64,000 nt of DNA from Archegozetes longisetosus. Taxonomy: Eukaryota > Arthropoda > Arachnida > Sarcoptiformes > Trhypochthoniidae. Below, one piece after another: positions 26,222 through 38,374 of the stretch. Position 1 is the first letter of the stretch. Each line of letters starts with the position of its first letter. The notes below the pieces were generated by a model. The model did not search any database. It was not told the origin of the DNA and saw only the letters and a list, made by a program, of their open reading frames with translations. The stretch lies in contig JAEMBT020000007.1 of the NCBI GenBank assembly GCA_018873245.2, forward strand, positions 4,147,129-4,211,128, written 5' to 3'. Made by a program: the position numbers and the translations under genes.

Positions 26222-29149
26222 TGTGTTAGATGCGGAAACTAATTTCTCGAATAACCAGAAAAAATTTCTGTTGAGCCCAGACTCAAAAGTAATATTAAGC
26301 GTATCCAATAAGTGTATATTCTCTACAATCTTTATTCAATTATAAACCATTCTCGTGATATAAAGTCATTACTTTTGATATACAAGGCTTTCAGGTTAGA
26401 AATCAATTTTAGCCTCTGATTTGAGATAGGATTTCATGAATATTTTTTGACCACATTTCAGTTTATGCTTATTGGTTTACAAAACATTTAGTGCTTAACC
26501 TGTATTTGAATTTACTTCTCAATCTCTACTAATTCTGCTCATATAGTAAGCGCGTTAAAACAATAGGAAATGGAGGTTCAAATTTATTGCAATAATAATT
26601 CATTGTATCTAAAATTTTGGTATTGCGTAGCGATTCGAGACTGGTATTTATCATGGAAAAACAGATGAGATTTTATTCCATTGTATCTGTTCCACACGAT
26701 TTGCTTTTCTCCTAAGTTATTACCAGACCCCGGACTTTTCGGCAGGTTCAAAATTGAAAGTTGGTTCAGAATCGGAAGAAATCTTAGCCAGAAGCGGCAG
26801 TTTTCGGAAACTAAAAACTCTTCAGTTTTAGAGTATAATCATTTTCGAAGACCAAATTTTTTCGGGTGCACAGGATCTCTCGAATATAAAACCTGATCAA
26901 AATATAGGAATATTCAATTACGTTTTTAATAATTCAAATATTCTAAATAAATGTTCCATTTAAGATGATGAATAAATATGTTTAAAACTGAAATTGAGAT
27001 TGCAACAACGACAAATTTTGGTTTTTCAAAATCTCTATTTATTGAATTTTCGACATAATTCAACTTAAATGTGCAGTGAGTAATCTTTTTTTAGCTAAAG
27101 TCTCTAGGATTGAAAGTTTTCCGAGACAAATCAAATTTGTCAAATCAATTAGAAATTCTAAAATCGACATTTCTGGAAATTAGGAGTTTCAACTTTGATC
27201 CACGAAATCTCCAATTTTTGAAATGCGTTTTATGGCTAATCTGTCCAATCTTTGACTTAAGAGCTAGAATAGAGAATTTCCGAATAGTCGAAGGTCTGGT
27301 TACTACAGAAATTTCTCAAACATTTTAAAATTCTGTTCAGGGAGACACTTTAGTCTTAAAAGCACTACTAAAAGTATAAATATATGACAAGAGTTGAGTA
27401 CAAGTAGATTCTTGAAGATTACTTTTATTTTTTGAGTTATCTAGTTATTAGGATTTTGTCGTGATGGCTGAGCCCGTGAAATACCATTTTGAATAAAATG
27501 ACAAACCATTTCTGAAACGACAATTTTCAAACTTATTCGTAATCTTCTATATCTTTTGTATAGTTATCGGTTTAAGCTATAATTTTGCTATAATTTAAAG
27601 AACTATATAGAGATAAACTTTATCTTAGAACTGGGTTAAAAATATGTGTAATACTTAGTCAATAAGAAATCAAATTTGTCTTAGAAAACGATTGAATTTC
27701 ATATTAGTTTATTTCAACATATATTAGATTTTTATCTGTTCATTTGATAAAAACTAAAAATTATAAAACTATATTGATATTTCGATAGACTTTTAAAAAC
27801 CAAAGTACAATATGAATTCTGAACATAAAGACTTGATTTTATGAAGCATTTCAAATAACTTGATGAACACTTTGAAGATCTAGTTGAAAAGAGTTTGAAA
27901 AAAACTGTTCTCAGTGTTTTATTCTGAAAAGTTCTTTTATGTCTTATTACAGTTTACGACTTTTGAAAAACTGAGATTTTTCTTATTTATCATCATTTTT
28001 TATCCTAAAGAAAAGCTCTACAATTGTTGATGACGTGTGTCTGGTGTGGCACTGAAAACAATTTCATCAGATTCTCCGTAATGAGACCAAAAATATGTCA
28101 AGAGTTGGCACTTTTCACTCTCACATAATTTGATAAGAAGTGATTTTTCTGGTTTTGGAGCACAGATTTTCTATTAGTTAATGAAAACTTGAAGAAGTGA
28201 TAAAAGAATTTCTATCTTATTCAAATCTTAGCATATGCTAACTATATTGATAGAGATATATATAACACTTTGATATAAAATTAAAATGTAAATTAAACCG
28301 AAAACATAACGTAAACAGCAATTGTTATGCAAAACAAAGCTCACACCGAAAAAGTTTGATTGTATCGATAAATATCCATTATTTAGTCAATTTATTCAAT
28401 TTGTTATAGCAATAAAATTCAACTTTTATAAAAGCCACTTTGTATAAAATTGTAATTTAGATCATTATAGGATTTAGTGAACTTTTCTGATTTAAGCTTT
28501 AGGAAAGAAATACCAAAGAAAGCTTAGGTGCTGCTATTTTACCTTCTATGAGATACGTGTGTTGATTACAAACTAAATAATGTAAAAGTTTTCAAGAATG
28601 AACGTTCTTCCAGGATTAAGTTTGAGCAAAATCAGTTTTCAAAATACTATACAGCTATAAGTTTGAATTTTATTTGCTTATTTATTTTTTTGAAGAATAT
28701 TTTTTTTCAGAAAAATGATCCTAAGTTTCCTTTATCAAATTTTATGCCATAATACAATTTTTCAATAAAAATAAGTTTTCCCCATTATTGCTTGTACTGA
28801 TTGAGTACTAATAGACTATATAATAGTTAGATTGAAGAATTCAAGTCTAGTTAATGATGAATTAGGCAAAAAGCTGCTAACATGACTATGTGGTTTAAGG
28901 TCTCCTTTATTAGATCTCTCCTAGCCAAAAACTAAGGTTGAATTCAATCTGCTGCACTGAATTGAAAAGTGAAATTAATTTATTTACATTTTGATATTAT
29001 ATCGAGTGTTATAAACATAGTTCAATAATAAATCACCTTAAAGTTATATCTATTAAAAAGATTTAACTGAAGTTGCTGTTTCTCAAAACGATTTGAAAAT
29101 AAAATTTTTATAAACTTGCATTCAAGTATCCAAAACAGTATTATAAAAG

Positions 29150-29403
29150 GGGTTATAGTTCGGTTCATAGTTGATATTTGTAAATAAAAGAGTGATGCGA
29201 TTAGCAGAACATTGTTCTGCTACGTCTAGCATTCTGCTTACCTAACCTAACTTAATTTAACTTAACCTAGATTAGTTGCATTGGTTAAGTTAGGTGAGGA
29301 GAATGGTGTATATAGTCGCTAGGCATTGGGGAATGTTGCTCTAGTAACGAAATGATTCTCTTATGCCCAAACTCTACATCAACCATAAACCGAACTTTAG
29401 CCA
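29150..29403. mobile_element. Foldback MITE containing TTAGG-like motifs
   Basis: About 254 bp that is largely self-complementary. The outer arms ggttatagttcggttcatag and, reverse-complemented from the right, ggctaaagttcggtttatgg are followed by weaker inner pairing, including cctaacctaacttaa against ggttaagttagg. The inner left side also holds a local palindrome agcagaacattgttctgct. Confidence 0.65.
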
Positions 29404-32400
29404 TTAAAGGTGCTAAAAATTTTCTATCATATACCAACTTTGGTTGAATTTAATTTTTCAATCGCGACTCGAACTAACTTCAGTTGTACTGTAAAAAAGC
29501 TAACTATTGCTATTGAGTGAAAAGTTTATTATGTGAAAAATCACGAAAGAAGTGAATCTTTGAATTTAAATATAATTAATTAATTGTGATATTAAATAAT
29601 GTAATATATCTGTAGCTAATAATAAGTGCACAACTCTATGATTGCATTTTATTTTCTATATTTCATATTAATATTAAAATACTATATCGGAATATTTAAG
29701 ATTCTTATGCACTGTTAAATATATATCACATTTTTGACATCATGGGCTCTCAAATGACAAATACATATTAAAAGCAACATTTTAATATCGAGCAAACAAA
29801 TACTCAAATGTTATCTGCTATCAAACCTCGGATTCATATGAAAATTTGGTCTGAAGCGCCGAATAAGTATTCGGTTGTGATACGAATAGCAAGTACTCTT
29901 CATATCGATTCGTATTAAAAGTTCAGTAGCAGACTCGTAGACCTTTTGAGCTATTAATTTCTTGCAAATTCAGCATTGGATAAATGGATAAAATCATATT
30001 CTAGTCTATAGCTTGAAAAATATATAGATATGAAAAACTTCTGATAATCAATAAAATTGTTCTCAACTTTCGACTCAAGTTAACATATTTAACTAAAATA
30101 TTCAGTATTTTAAAAATATTTTGTTCTAAACCCTGAGGAAGACAAGAGCGTAAAAATTTTAGAACTCAAATATATGAATCTGAGGTTAATAAATGGGAAT
30201 AAATGTGACTGATTCTAAGCTAAGGTTTACATATTCTTAAATTATTGAAAAATATTTTATTGTTACCGAATTTTTGTTAAATAAGGAATGTTTTTGCAGT
30301 TAAGAAAAAATAGTGATTTGACTATTGTAAAAGAATGAAAAGTTTTCAGAAACCATTTTCACTGAAATGTTGACAATAAAACAATTATAACTAATGGTTC
30401 AATCGAAGCACTTTCTCATTCATTTTAGTGAACTTTCAGCTAAATATTCGATTCATGTCTCAAATCAACGAAATGAAATATATGTATAATTGGAGTCATT
30501 TGTTGAATGAATTATCCATCCGAGAAATTAATGATTTCTGTGAAGCTCAAATCATTAGGATAAATAATTAGATGTACGCCTTCAACTACTCGTTGTAAAG
30601 CTTGATTACAAATATTAGATTACCATTTTAAGTATTTTTAAAGCTTGGTCCAATACAATGTAAGTGATTTTATCTTTTAGTCGAAAATACACTTTAAATT
30701 CTCGAAATGCGAAAAGCCTCAGAGTTTGTAATTAAGAAACGTCCAAAAATGTGGTCAAATGGTAACAGAAACCAGAATGACGGTTAAAATGTTTGGTATC
30801 AATTTTATTGAAAGTAAGATATTTTGCTCAAAAACGAAGTATGTGATAGATTAAAAATTCACTTAATGGACAGTAGATAGTTAAAAGACCCAGTTGTTTA
30901 GCTTTAAGATAATCTCCAGATTGAGGAGATAAAAACTGTCGTTTTAGTTGGCAATCAGTTGCAAAAGTAATTCTTAAGAAAAAAATCAGGTGAAATGACA
31001 AACGGTCCAAAAATTATAAGAATTTGACCACTGAAATTCAATAAATTAACAAAATTCACTAGATTATCAATTCTAGTCATGAAACTGTTTTAAATTGTAT
31101 AAAATGTTGGGCTTTAGCTCGAAACTTCGAGCTTCTGATAATAACAGTGGTGTGATGAAACGCAAAAATGAAAAATGGTGTGATAAAACTTTGCAAATAA
31201 GGTCTTCAGCTGATGATCAGAACGTATACTTTCAAATAAGAAGGATATGCATTGAGAAAAAATTTGGCGAAATGATGATTCAAAAATTTGATTCTAAGCT
31301 TTCACTTTAATCTTGTCTTCCAAAAAAAACCATAATAAAAACTTCTAGACGAAGAACTCCTTTAAATTGATAAGCTTTTTCAATTTACAAACTATGATTA
31401 AATGTTATAGGACTTTTGGATTAAGCAAATTTATGAATGGGGTGTAAAATATATCTTTTGTGAGCCCTTTGGTTATATCAATGACATTTATTGGAAATCG
31501 TTGAATAATACTGAATGCTTGCGTACGTTTTATGCTTTGAAAATTCATAAAATCTGTTTAAACATTAATTTTGTCAAGTAATTGGAAGCTACTTTGACGG
31601 GTATTTTAAAACCCTATCACATGCTATAATACAGTTGGAGCCTTTTATTTTTAGGCAAATGTTCAAGCTATATTTTTTTCGTACCTGCTTTTAATCATTA
31701 GTAGTAAAGTTCTATATAAGTAATTGAGTAGAAAACTTGTGACGTAAAGCGGGTACAAAAAAATCGTATAGTTTGAACTTTTGTCTAAAAATAAAAGGCG
31801 ACAACGGCACTGAATGATCTTGAAGCGTGATTCGAAATATTTTCTAAGTCTGAATGAGTAAGGCATAAAGAATGCTCTTTCGCATATACTAATCATTTTG
31901 ATGGTTTGATTGGAATAGTTGCTCGCACAAATCAATTACTTTCAAAACCTATATAAATATTTATCTAATGGAAACAATGCCAACTTAAAAAATACTGCAT
32001 AAAACAATCTATACTGTTTAAAAACAATTAGATTCTAAGTACAGTTTTTCTTATATGTAAATTGGCTACGAAATCATTTTTCTAATCTTTTAGATATAAC
32101 TTACAAGATATTAAAATCATGCACTTTTATTACTTACCGCTATATAGTCCTTTGAAACATGAGTGAGTGATAGAAATCTATGGTTTTTAATGTCGTGAGC
32201 TCCTATAAGCATACTAGAAAAGTGACTTCATAATCAACTCATTTATAAGAAAAACTATGCAATTCCGGCATAAAAGGCTTGCAATTTAACTAGATAGCAA
32301 TTCCGATAATACTTATAATCTTTCGAAAAGTTTTACCAAAATTACTATTGAGTTCAATTGGAAGCATTTTCTGGTTTGACTGTACTTAAAATCTTATTAT

Positions 32401-32784
32401 AGTTTTAAAAGGATCATACAGTATAAAAAGCAATGTTTTGGTCTTTATTGTGAAAATCTGAATGTATGCTTTCACTCGCATAAGTATTACTGCGTGGGCT
32501 TGAGATACGAAACTATACAATAGTCAAAATACAAAAAACGGTCAAAAGAATACACAATCAAATCAAATTAATTTTGAGTTATCAGAGATATATTTTTAGA
32601 ATTATTTACTCTCTATATTTTTAACGAGTCAAATTCAGTAAATCTACTTTATTACCAATTAAATTGTTTGGTAAAGTAGGCAGTAGAAAATGGTCGCGAT
32701 GTAATTGATTTACTGATCGGTGTCTTTCTTCTGCATATAATTCGCAATGAAATATCTCATGAATTCGTGTTTCACAGTCACATT

Positions 32785-32801
32785 CACACACACACACACA
32801 C
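32785..32801. repeat. (CA)n microsatellite
   Basis: A short run of cacacaca in noncoding sequence. Confidence 0.7.
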
Positions 32802-35307
32802 ATATCATCATAACTTAAGCGGAATGGCTTCAAATAAGAACCGAAGTTTTCGTGTCTCGTAGGAATTGTGTAAGAACGAAGTCTAAAATATTTATTCAAT
32901 CACAAATAGATGGAAAGCATTGCTTTGTTAAGAACGCATTTTCTGAATTAGGCTGCTTTCTATCCTAGTATTATTGTAAGTCGGGTGGTGTTTATCAGTT
33001 TTAACTGATTTTAACTGTCGATTTAAGGTTTAGCTCTTTCGATTAAAATCAGTTTTTAAAATGGTTGTAGGGCATCGAATCATCATCATCATTATTATTA
33101 TAGTTTACAATTATTATCATTTTGATATTGAATTAAGAAAGTTGATTTACTTTGAGTCGCAATATATTTATCGGATTAAACTAATGATATGAGCAAAATT
33201 TTCAAAATATTCTATCAAAGAACCATTTTTTCAATCAATATCAACCACGTTGATAGGTCTTTTGTCTTTTAAATCCAATTTCAACCGTATTTAAGCGTTT
33301 TACAATTTTTTCGAAAACTTAAGAACTGAATTGCTGTTAAAATTATTCGCCCGATTTTTGACGTCGAATTAGAAAATTAGCTATAACTAGAAAATGTGAG
33401 GCGAATTGTAAATGAAGTCGCATTCAATCCAACCATCTTTTATGATGGTAAACAGAAGCTTTGTTTTCACAAAAATTTCAATTGAAGTATTCAAATTCTG
33501 ATCACATCCAAAGTTCAAAAATATCTTTAAAATCGATAAGCTCTTAATTCTAGGCTGAAAGAATGGGAAGCATCAAAACACAGAAGTCTTTTTCAAGACA
33601 TTAGCTGCAAATTATTCATACAGTAATGGCTAACGTAATGTTAGAAAACCGAATGATATATTAAGGCAAATATTTATGCTATTTATATAAATGAAAAAAA
33701 GTTTTCGTTTAAATTTTAGTCTTATATATTTCTAGTGGCACACAAGCTGTTACTTTATATAAGAAAATTGCTAAACAGTCTAATAAATTGGCTTAAGTAC
33801 TAAAATAACTCATTCTTTCATCAGGCTTGATCTATTATTATCCATCCTATAAATGAATTTAGTATTTGGGTGAAAAATATTTTATAATTTTCAGAATAAG
33901 TGAAGATTAGTGATAATGGCCTCAAATAGGATTATTTGCAGTAAAAGAGAATTTTTTGATGAAATTTCGGCTGAGTGAAGAGAATTTGCATCCTAATCTT
34001 ATATATTGTATAAGATTAAAACATATACATCTTAAATTTGATTTAAAGCTCGAGCTATATGGAGTAAGCTAAAATAAATTTATGGCTACTCAAAAAATTG
34101 CGTCTAACCTTCATAACATTAAACGACTTGGAGTCACAACAATTTTATGATTCTGTGTCAGATAGACATGTACTGAACTGTTTGTTCAGTATTCGAGAAC
34201 CCAATTATATGTTTTATAGCTCTACTAATAAGAAAATCTTTGCAGACGTTCGATTACGTGAACTCGGAAGTAGAAGGTCTCATAAAGATCTGAACAGAGG
34301 TACAAGTTAACTTTTGTTATGAATAAGTTTTTATAAAAATATACTAATTGCCAATTATCTTTATTTTCAACAACTTTCAAATCAATAAAATTCATTTTAA
34401 CATCAAATAATTCAAAATTAAAAATATTTTAATAGAAAAATAGAAAAGCATAATATTTGCAGCGAATTTTAAATAATTTCTATACTATATTTAGATTTTC
34501 AGTTTTAGCCTTGAATAAGTTCAATATATCCTCAGATTTATTTTCGATACAATAATCTGATTAATTCAATACTTTCTTGCATTAATAATTGGATAAAATT
34601 GATATAAAATAAATTTATGCTTCAATTGTAATGTATAACCAAACTCATTGTCTCAAATTGAAAGTCTGTCATTTTTTACCATGAGAGATAGACGGGTATT
34701 GTCATACGATGAGGTGGAGCTGTTCGACCTTTTCAGTATGAGCTTCGATTAAACTATCCCTTATTTGGACATTTGATTAAATCAAAAAAATAGTCAAAGA
34801 ATTCGTTCGTTGAATTTATTGCTCATTCAAATGTTAAGATGCATTTCATTGAATCACCAAATAACAAAGATTCTATTTTTTAATTAAGTTGCTAAAATAT
34901 TAAACGTATTAAAAGTCTGTGTTTGAAGAATTTTCAAACAAAAGTCATCTGAGTGAAATTTTTTGTTTTCTATGTATTTATGACAATTCCAAATAATTCG
35001 AATCAATTCTATAGAAAGAGTGTGAAATATTTCATTATTCCAACTGAATCTTGATCTCGGATAACTTATTTTGACCAGATAAATTAAACATAATGTGATT
35101 TTTAAACTGGAGATTTTCTTGAAATAGTATACATAGAAATAGTTAGCGTAATTTAGCATAAGATGACGGAATGCCTGATTTTTTCTGACAAATCAAATAA
35201 CTTCTTCCATTCAATTGTTTTTTTCTGAATGTATATTTCTCGTAAATTAAAAGGTATTTGAATTTGTTTAAAGTCATATCTTTGATTTCAGAGATCATGA
35301 GGGTTTG

Positions 35308-35448
35308 TAGCCTGGTTTTGAAGAATTATCTTAGCGAATAGGCCTTTTACTATGCATTAACAATCTTTCCATATTGAGTTCAGTATAGAAAGCTTTTTAA
35401 TTCATATTGAAGGTCTATTCGCTAACGCATTTCTTCAAAAACAGGCCA
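35308..35448. mobile_element. Small foldback MITE
   Basis: About 140 bp with inverted arms of roughly 40 bp: left agcctggttttgaagaa...ttagcgaatagg; right, reverse-complemented, ggcctgtttttgaagaa...ttagcgaatagacc. No coding capacity and no clear target duplication. Confidence 0.65.
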
Positions 35449-36259
35449 CATTCTTAAAGAATTTTTAACGATAATAATTAATCGAATAGTCGACGGAAAA
35501 TTTTCAAATACTATCAAGGCTTGAATTTATGTAAATCAAATTGATTTTTATGTGCAATTAGGAAAAACTGAAACTTACTTTTGAGAATTTTTTCAAGCTT
35601 AAAGTAAGAAAATATTAACAAAGGTTAGAAATAATTTGACTTATGTTTTCACTTTGCTGAGATGGCTTTCTCTCAGATGATAAATTACCAAAATTGTGAG
35701 ATTTTGTGAGTAATCATTAGTCAAAACATTGAATAATTTGCTTGGGTATAGAATTTGGAAAACTTCAATCAGGACATAAGTGGCCAACAAATTAGGTTAA
35801 CTTAAGAATCTGGAATTGTTTAACTTAATAGACAGATTGTTGGACGATGTAATTAAGCGTATCCCACAAGTATATTAAGTGTATTGCGCTGCAACTCATT
35901 GTCTTTGTATCACACACTGCTATATTTAACCATTTAGGTAATGACCAATGCTTTTCATCCTAAATGAGTCAATTAGTAACCCGTGAGAAACATTTAGAGT
36001 AGTAAGTCGTCTAATTTGATGGGAGTCTTAATGCTTCTGAAAATACATACAGAAGTTATGCCTTTGTACTATAAATTAGATAATGCAGCATATCTTTCAG
36101 TATGTATTGAAGATGATCGTGAAAAGTATGTCTTCTACATTTCTTTATTTGTTAAGAAATTCAGTCAGTTACTACATCATTTGTTCTCTCGTTGGGAATC
36201 CAGAAAATGTTACAAATCTCTACAAATAATCAAATATTTATCTTTTTCGCAGAGCTGTA

Positions 36260-36405
36260 CACTCAAAAACTTATAATCCTCGATAACAACTAGAAATAAT
36301 GCGTTGTGATGGTTTGCTCTCCATCAGATTATAATGTTGAAGATATGAAGGGCTTATTTCGCGTTCATTATAGTACCAGTAGTAAACTATAAATCAAATG
36401 TATTT
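36260..36405 (-). mobile_element. TA-flanked MITE family 1, copy 6 (inverted, truncated)
   Basis: Preceded by TA. It begins cactcaaaaacttataatcc, the reverse complement of the family's right terminus, and continues through catcagattataatgttgaag. The match fades after about 36405, so the other terminus is missing or decayed. Confidence 0.7.
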
Positions 36406-37675
36406 TAGTCAAATGGTTTCAAATTTTCTTTCTTTTTATGATTTCCTTATAATGCTCTTAAGACATTATATAAGTATTAAAATGAGAACGATTTGAGGAA
36501 AAGTTTATTAATTTTTACTGATATTGCGAAACGGAAATGGTTTATACTTTGAATATTCTTTCAAGAGAATGAGATTTATTCAGCTTTTCGAGTAATTTAT
36601 GAAGCTTAAGCCGATCGTAAAAAATATTTTTAAAATGTTGAACTTTGCATAATTGAAGTCATTCTAACAAAGTTTGAACGAAAAGAAAAATCTCAGAAAA
36701 TGCAAGTGAATCAAACTGAATTTTCGTATTGAATTAACTCTGAATTGATAAATAGGTTCTGATTCGGCAAAAAATTTTAGTCAGAAGAAGAAAAATAAAT
36801 AGTTCAAATGCTTATCGCTTAAACGCAAGAATTTTCTAACCTATGCAAAATTCATTGTATATTAAACTTGCGTACAATAGAAAATCAATATTTTTCAACA
36901 GCTCATTAGTGTTTATGTGTTTCTAGCAGTTTTTCGAAAATAAATTTTGTGCTTTGGAAAATTTTAGTTTTGACTAGAATAGATGTCCGAAATTTATGCT
37001 GCGCTCTACATAATCAAGATATATAAGTAAAATTGGTTGAGAGACTATACCATGCAATAAGTTATGAAGTACTAGTTGCAAAATAAAAAAGTTTACAGGT
37101 CAACGATATGCAAACAGTAATGCATTGAAGTTTGCATTTCAAATGTTTGCCTTCATTTTAAATTAAATAATGAATTGTTTAATATTTGCTTCTTATGATC
37201 ATCAAAAAAAGGATCGATGTATAAAGGTTTCTGTCTTAGTAACTTCAGAAATATTCGTATAATCATTCTGATGAGTATAAGATATTTTTTTAACATTGAA
37301 TAACAGTTTTAAAAGTTTGTTATTGAACGATATTCTAAAATTTTTTTTATGATTTAGACTTTTCTCAACCAAGTTTTGAGTATTTGGTGATAAAATCTCT
37401 ATCTCGTTATAAAAGTTATTCGAAATCTCAATAAAACTATTTTGAACTAACCTAGAAGACGTTTATTAGGTTACTATTAATTAAAATTGATAGCAAATCT
37501 CAGACTTCAATAACAGGTTAATTATTGCAATAAAGAGTGCCGGATTTACGATTAAAAGCCTTGAAATTTATTTTTAATAATCCAATAGCTTAAAACTTTT
37601 TAGATGAAAAGATATTTTTTAATGAAAAGGTTGATAAACAAATTTTCTAAGCTATAAGAAATGAATGTAAAATCA

Positions 37676-38374
37676 TTAGCTTTTTTTGTGAACAGCAGAG
37701 CATTTGGTGACAGCTCTAACAGAGAGTGCTATTAAAACTAAAATAACAGTAAATAACACTTGAATAAAATATAGGAAATTATCAACAACTCTAACAAAAT
37801 TTTCTTTGCATTTTTTCACTATCTTTTCTTCAGCATAACGTTGACTATCACTAAGGCATTTGGTGATTGTTTTTACTGCCCTAATCGGTGCATAAATGAT
37901 ATATTTGGCTGAATTGTAACCAACTTGCCAGCTATTCTCAAGCCTTAAAATCACATTATTAGTGGCATCACTAACAGTTGCAACAAATGCTTCAATACAG
38001 TTGGCTGTAATGGTAACAGAGTCGACCATCGCTGCACTAGCAGTATTCACACCAATCAAGTTATCGACTAATAGTTTAACCAATTGGTCGATGACGATCT
38101 TGGTTCCAATCATGAGGGCTATAACAGAGACCAATATTGCCATAATTAATAAATTGTTGATAGTGGCAAAAGTATCGATTTTGTTAAACTTTTCATATGA
38201 ATAGGCGACTGAAGCTACTCCCAAACAAAGACCCAGCAAATCGATGGCTGCGGCGACCAGAGCAGTAATGCCTTTATCTCTGGCCAATTTGTTGTCATGA
38301 CTTAAATTGGCTAATAATGATTCGACCGCGTTCTTAATAGATCCAAAAAATGGCAAAATATCAATGATAACCAT
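37676..38374 (-). CDS. Orphan single-exon membrane protein, 232 aa
   Basis: I do not recognise the family. The frame is intact over 699 bp and clearly richer in GC than its surroundings, with a good start context (aca ATG G). Three hydrophobic segments are visible: about 36-58 (ITALVAAAIDLLGLCLGVAS), 72-94 (INNLLIMAILVSVIALMIG) and 199-220 (FLYFIQVLFTVILVLIALSV). The N-terminus is amphipathic and carries no clear signal peptide; the C-terminus is short and basic. Between segments 2 and 3 lies an Ala/Thr/Ser/Val-rich stretch and a charged helix (AEEKIVKKCKENF). No catalytic motif is seen. It stands alone, 2.4 kb upstream of the CUB gene and on the opposite strand. It could be a lineage-restricted multi-pass protein or one exon of a larger gene. 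Confidence 0.65.
   Translation of the reverse strand: MVIIDILPFFGSIKNAVESLLANLSHDNKLARDKGITALVAAAIDLLGLCLGVASVAYSYEKFNKIDTFATINNLLIMAILVSVIALMIGTKIVIDQLVKLLVDNLIGVNTASAAMVDSVTITANCIEAFVATVSDATNNVILRLENSWQVGYNSAKYIIYAPIRAVKTITKCLSDSQRYAEEKIVKKCKENFVRVVDNFLYFIQVLFTVILVLIALSVRAVTKCSAVHKKS

Larger units (their letters stand above)
23231..37675. other. Gene-poor intergenic region, 14.4 kb
   Basis: The first ~480 bp is probably PKC 3' UTR (aataaa at 23701). Beyond that I find no exon with family signature. Recognised content: a hAT-like terminal remnant near 26075, a foldback at 29150-29403, a CA run near 32785, an ATC run near 33082, a small foldback at 35308-35448 and a truncated MITE at 36260. 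The remaining short open frames look random. Confidence 0.5.

Noticed and set aside
29200-29295. Interstitial telomere (TTAGG) array.
   Set aside because: The motifs are degenerate and are explained by the inverted arms of a foldback element.
24000-37000. Many 60-90 codon open frames, e.g. 26681-26896, 31663-31935 and 32621-32899.
   Set aside because: No start context plus splice support, no domain pattern, and AT-rich codon use typical of chance frames.
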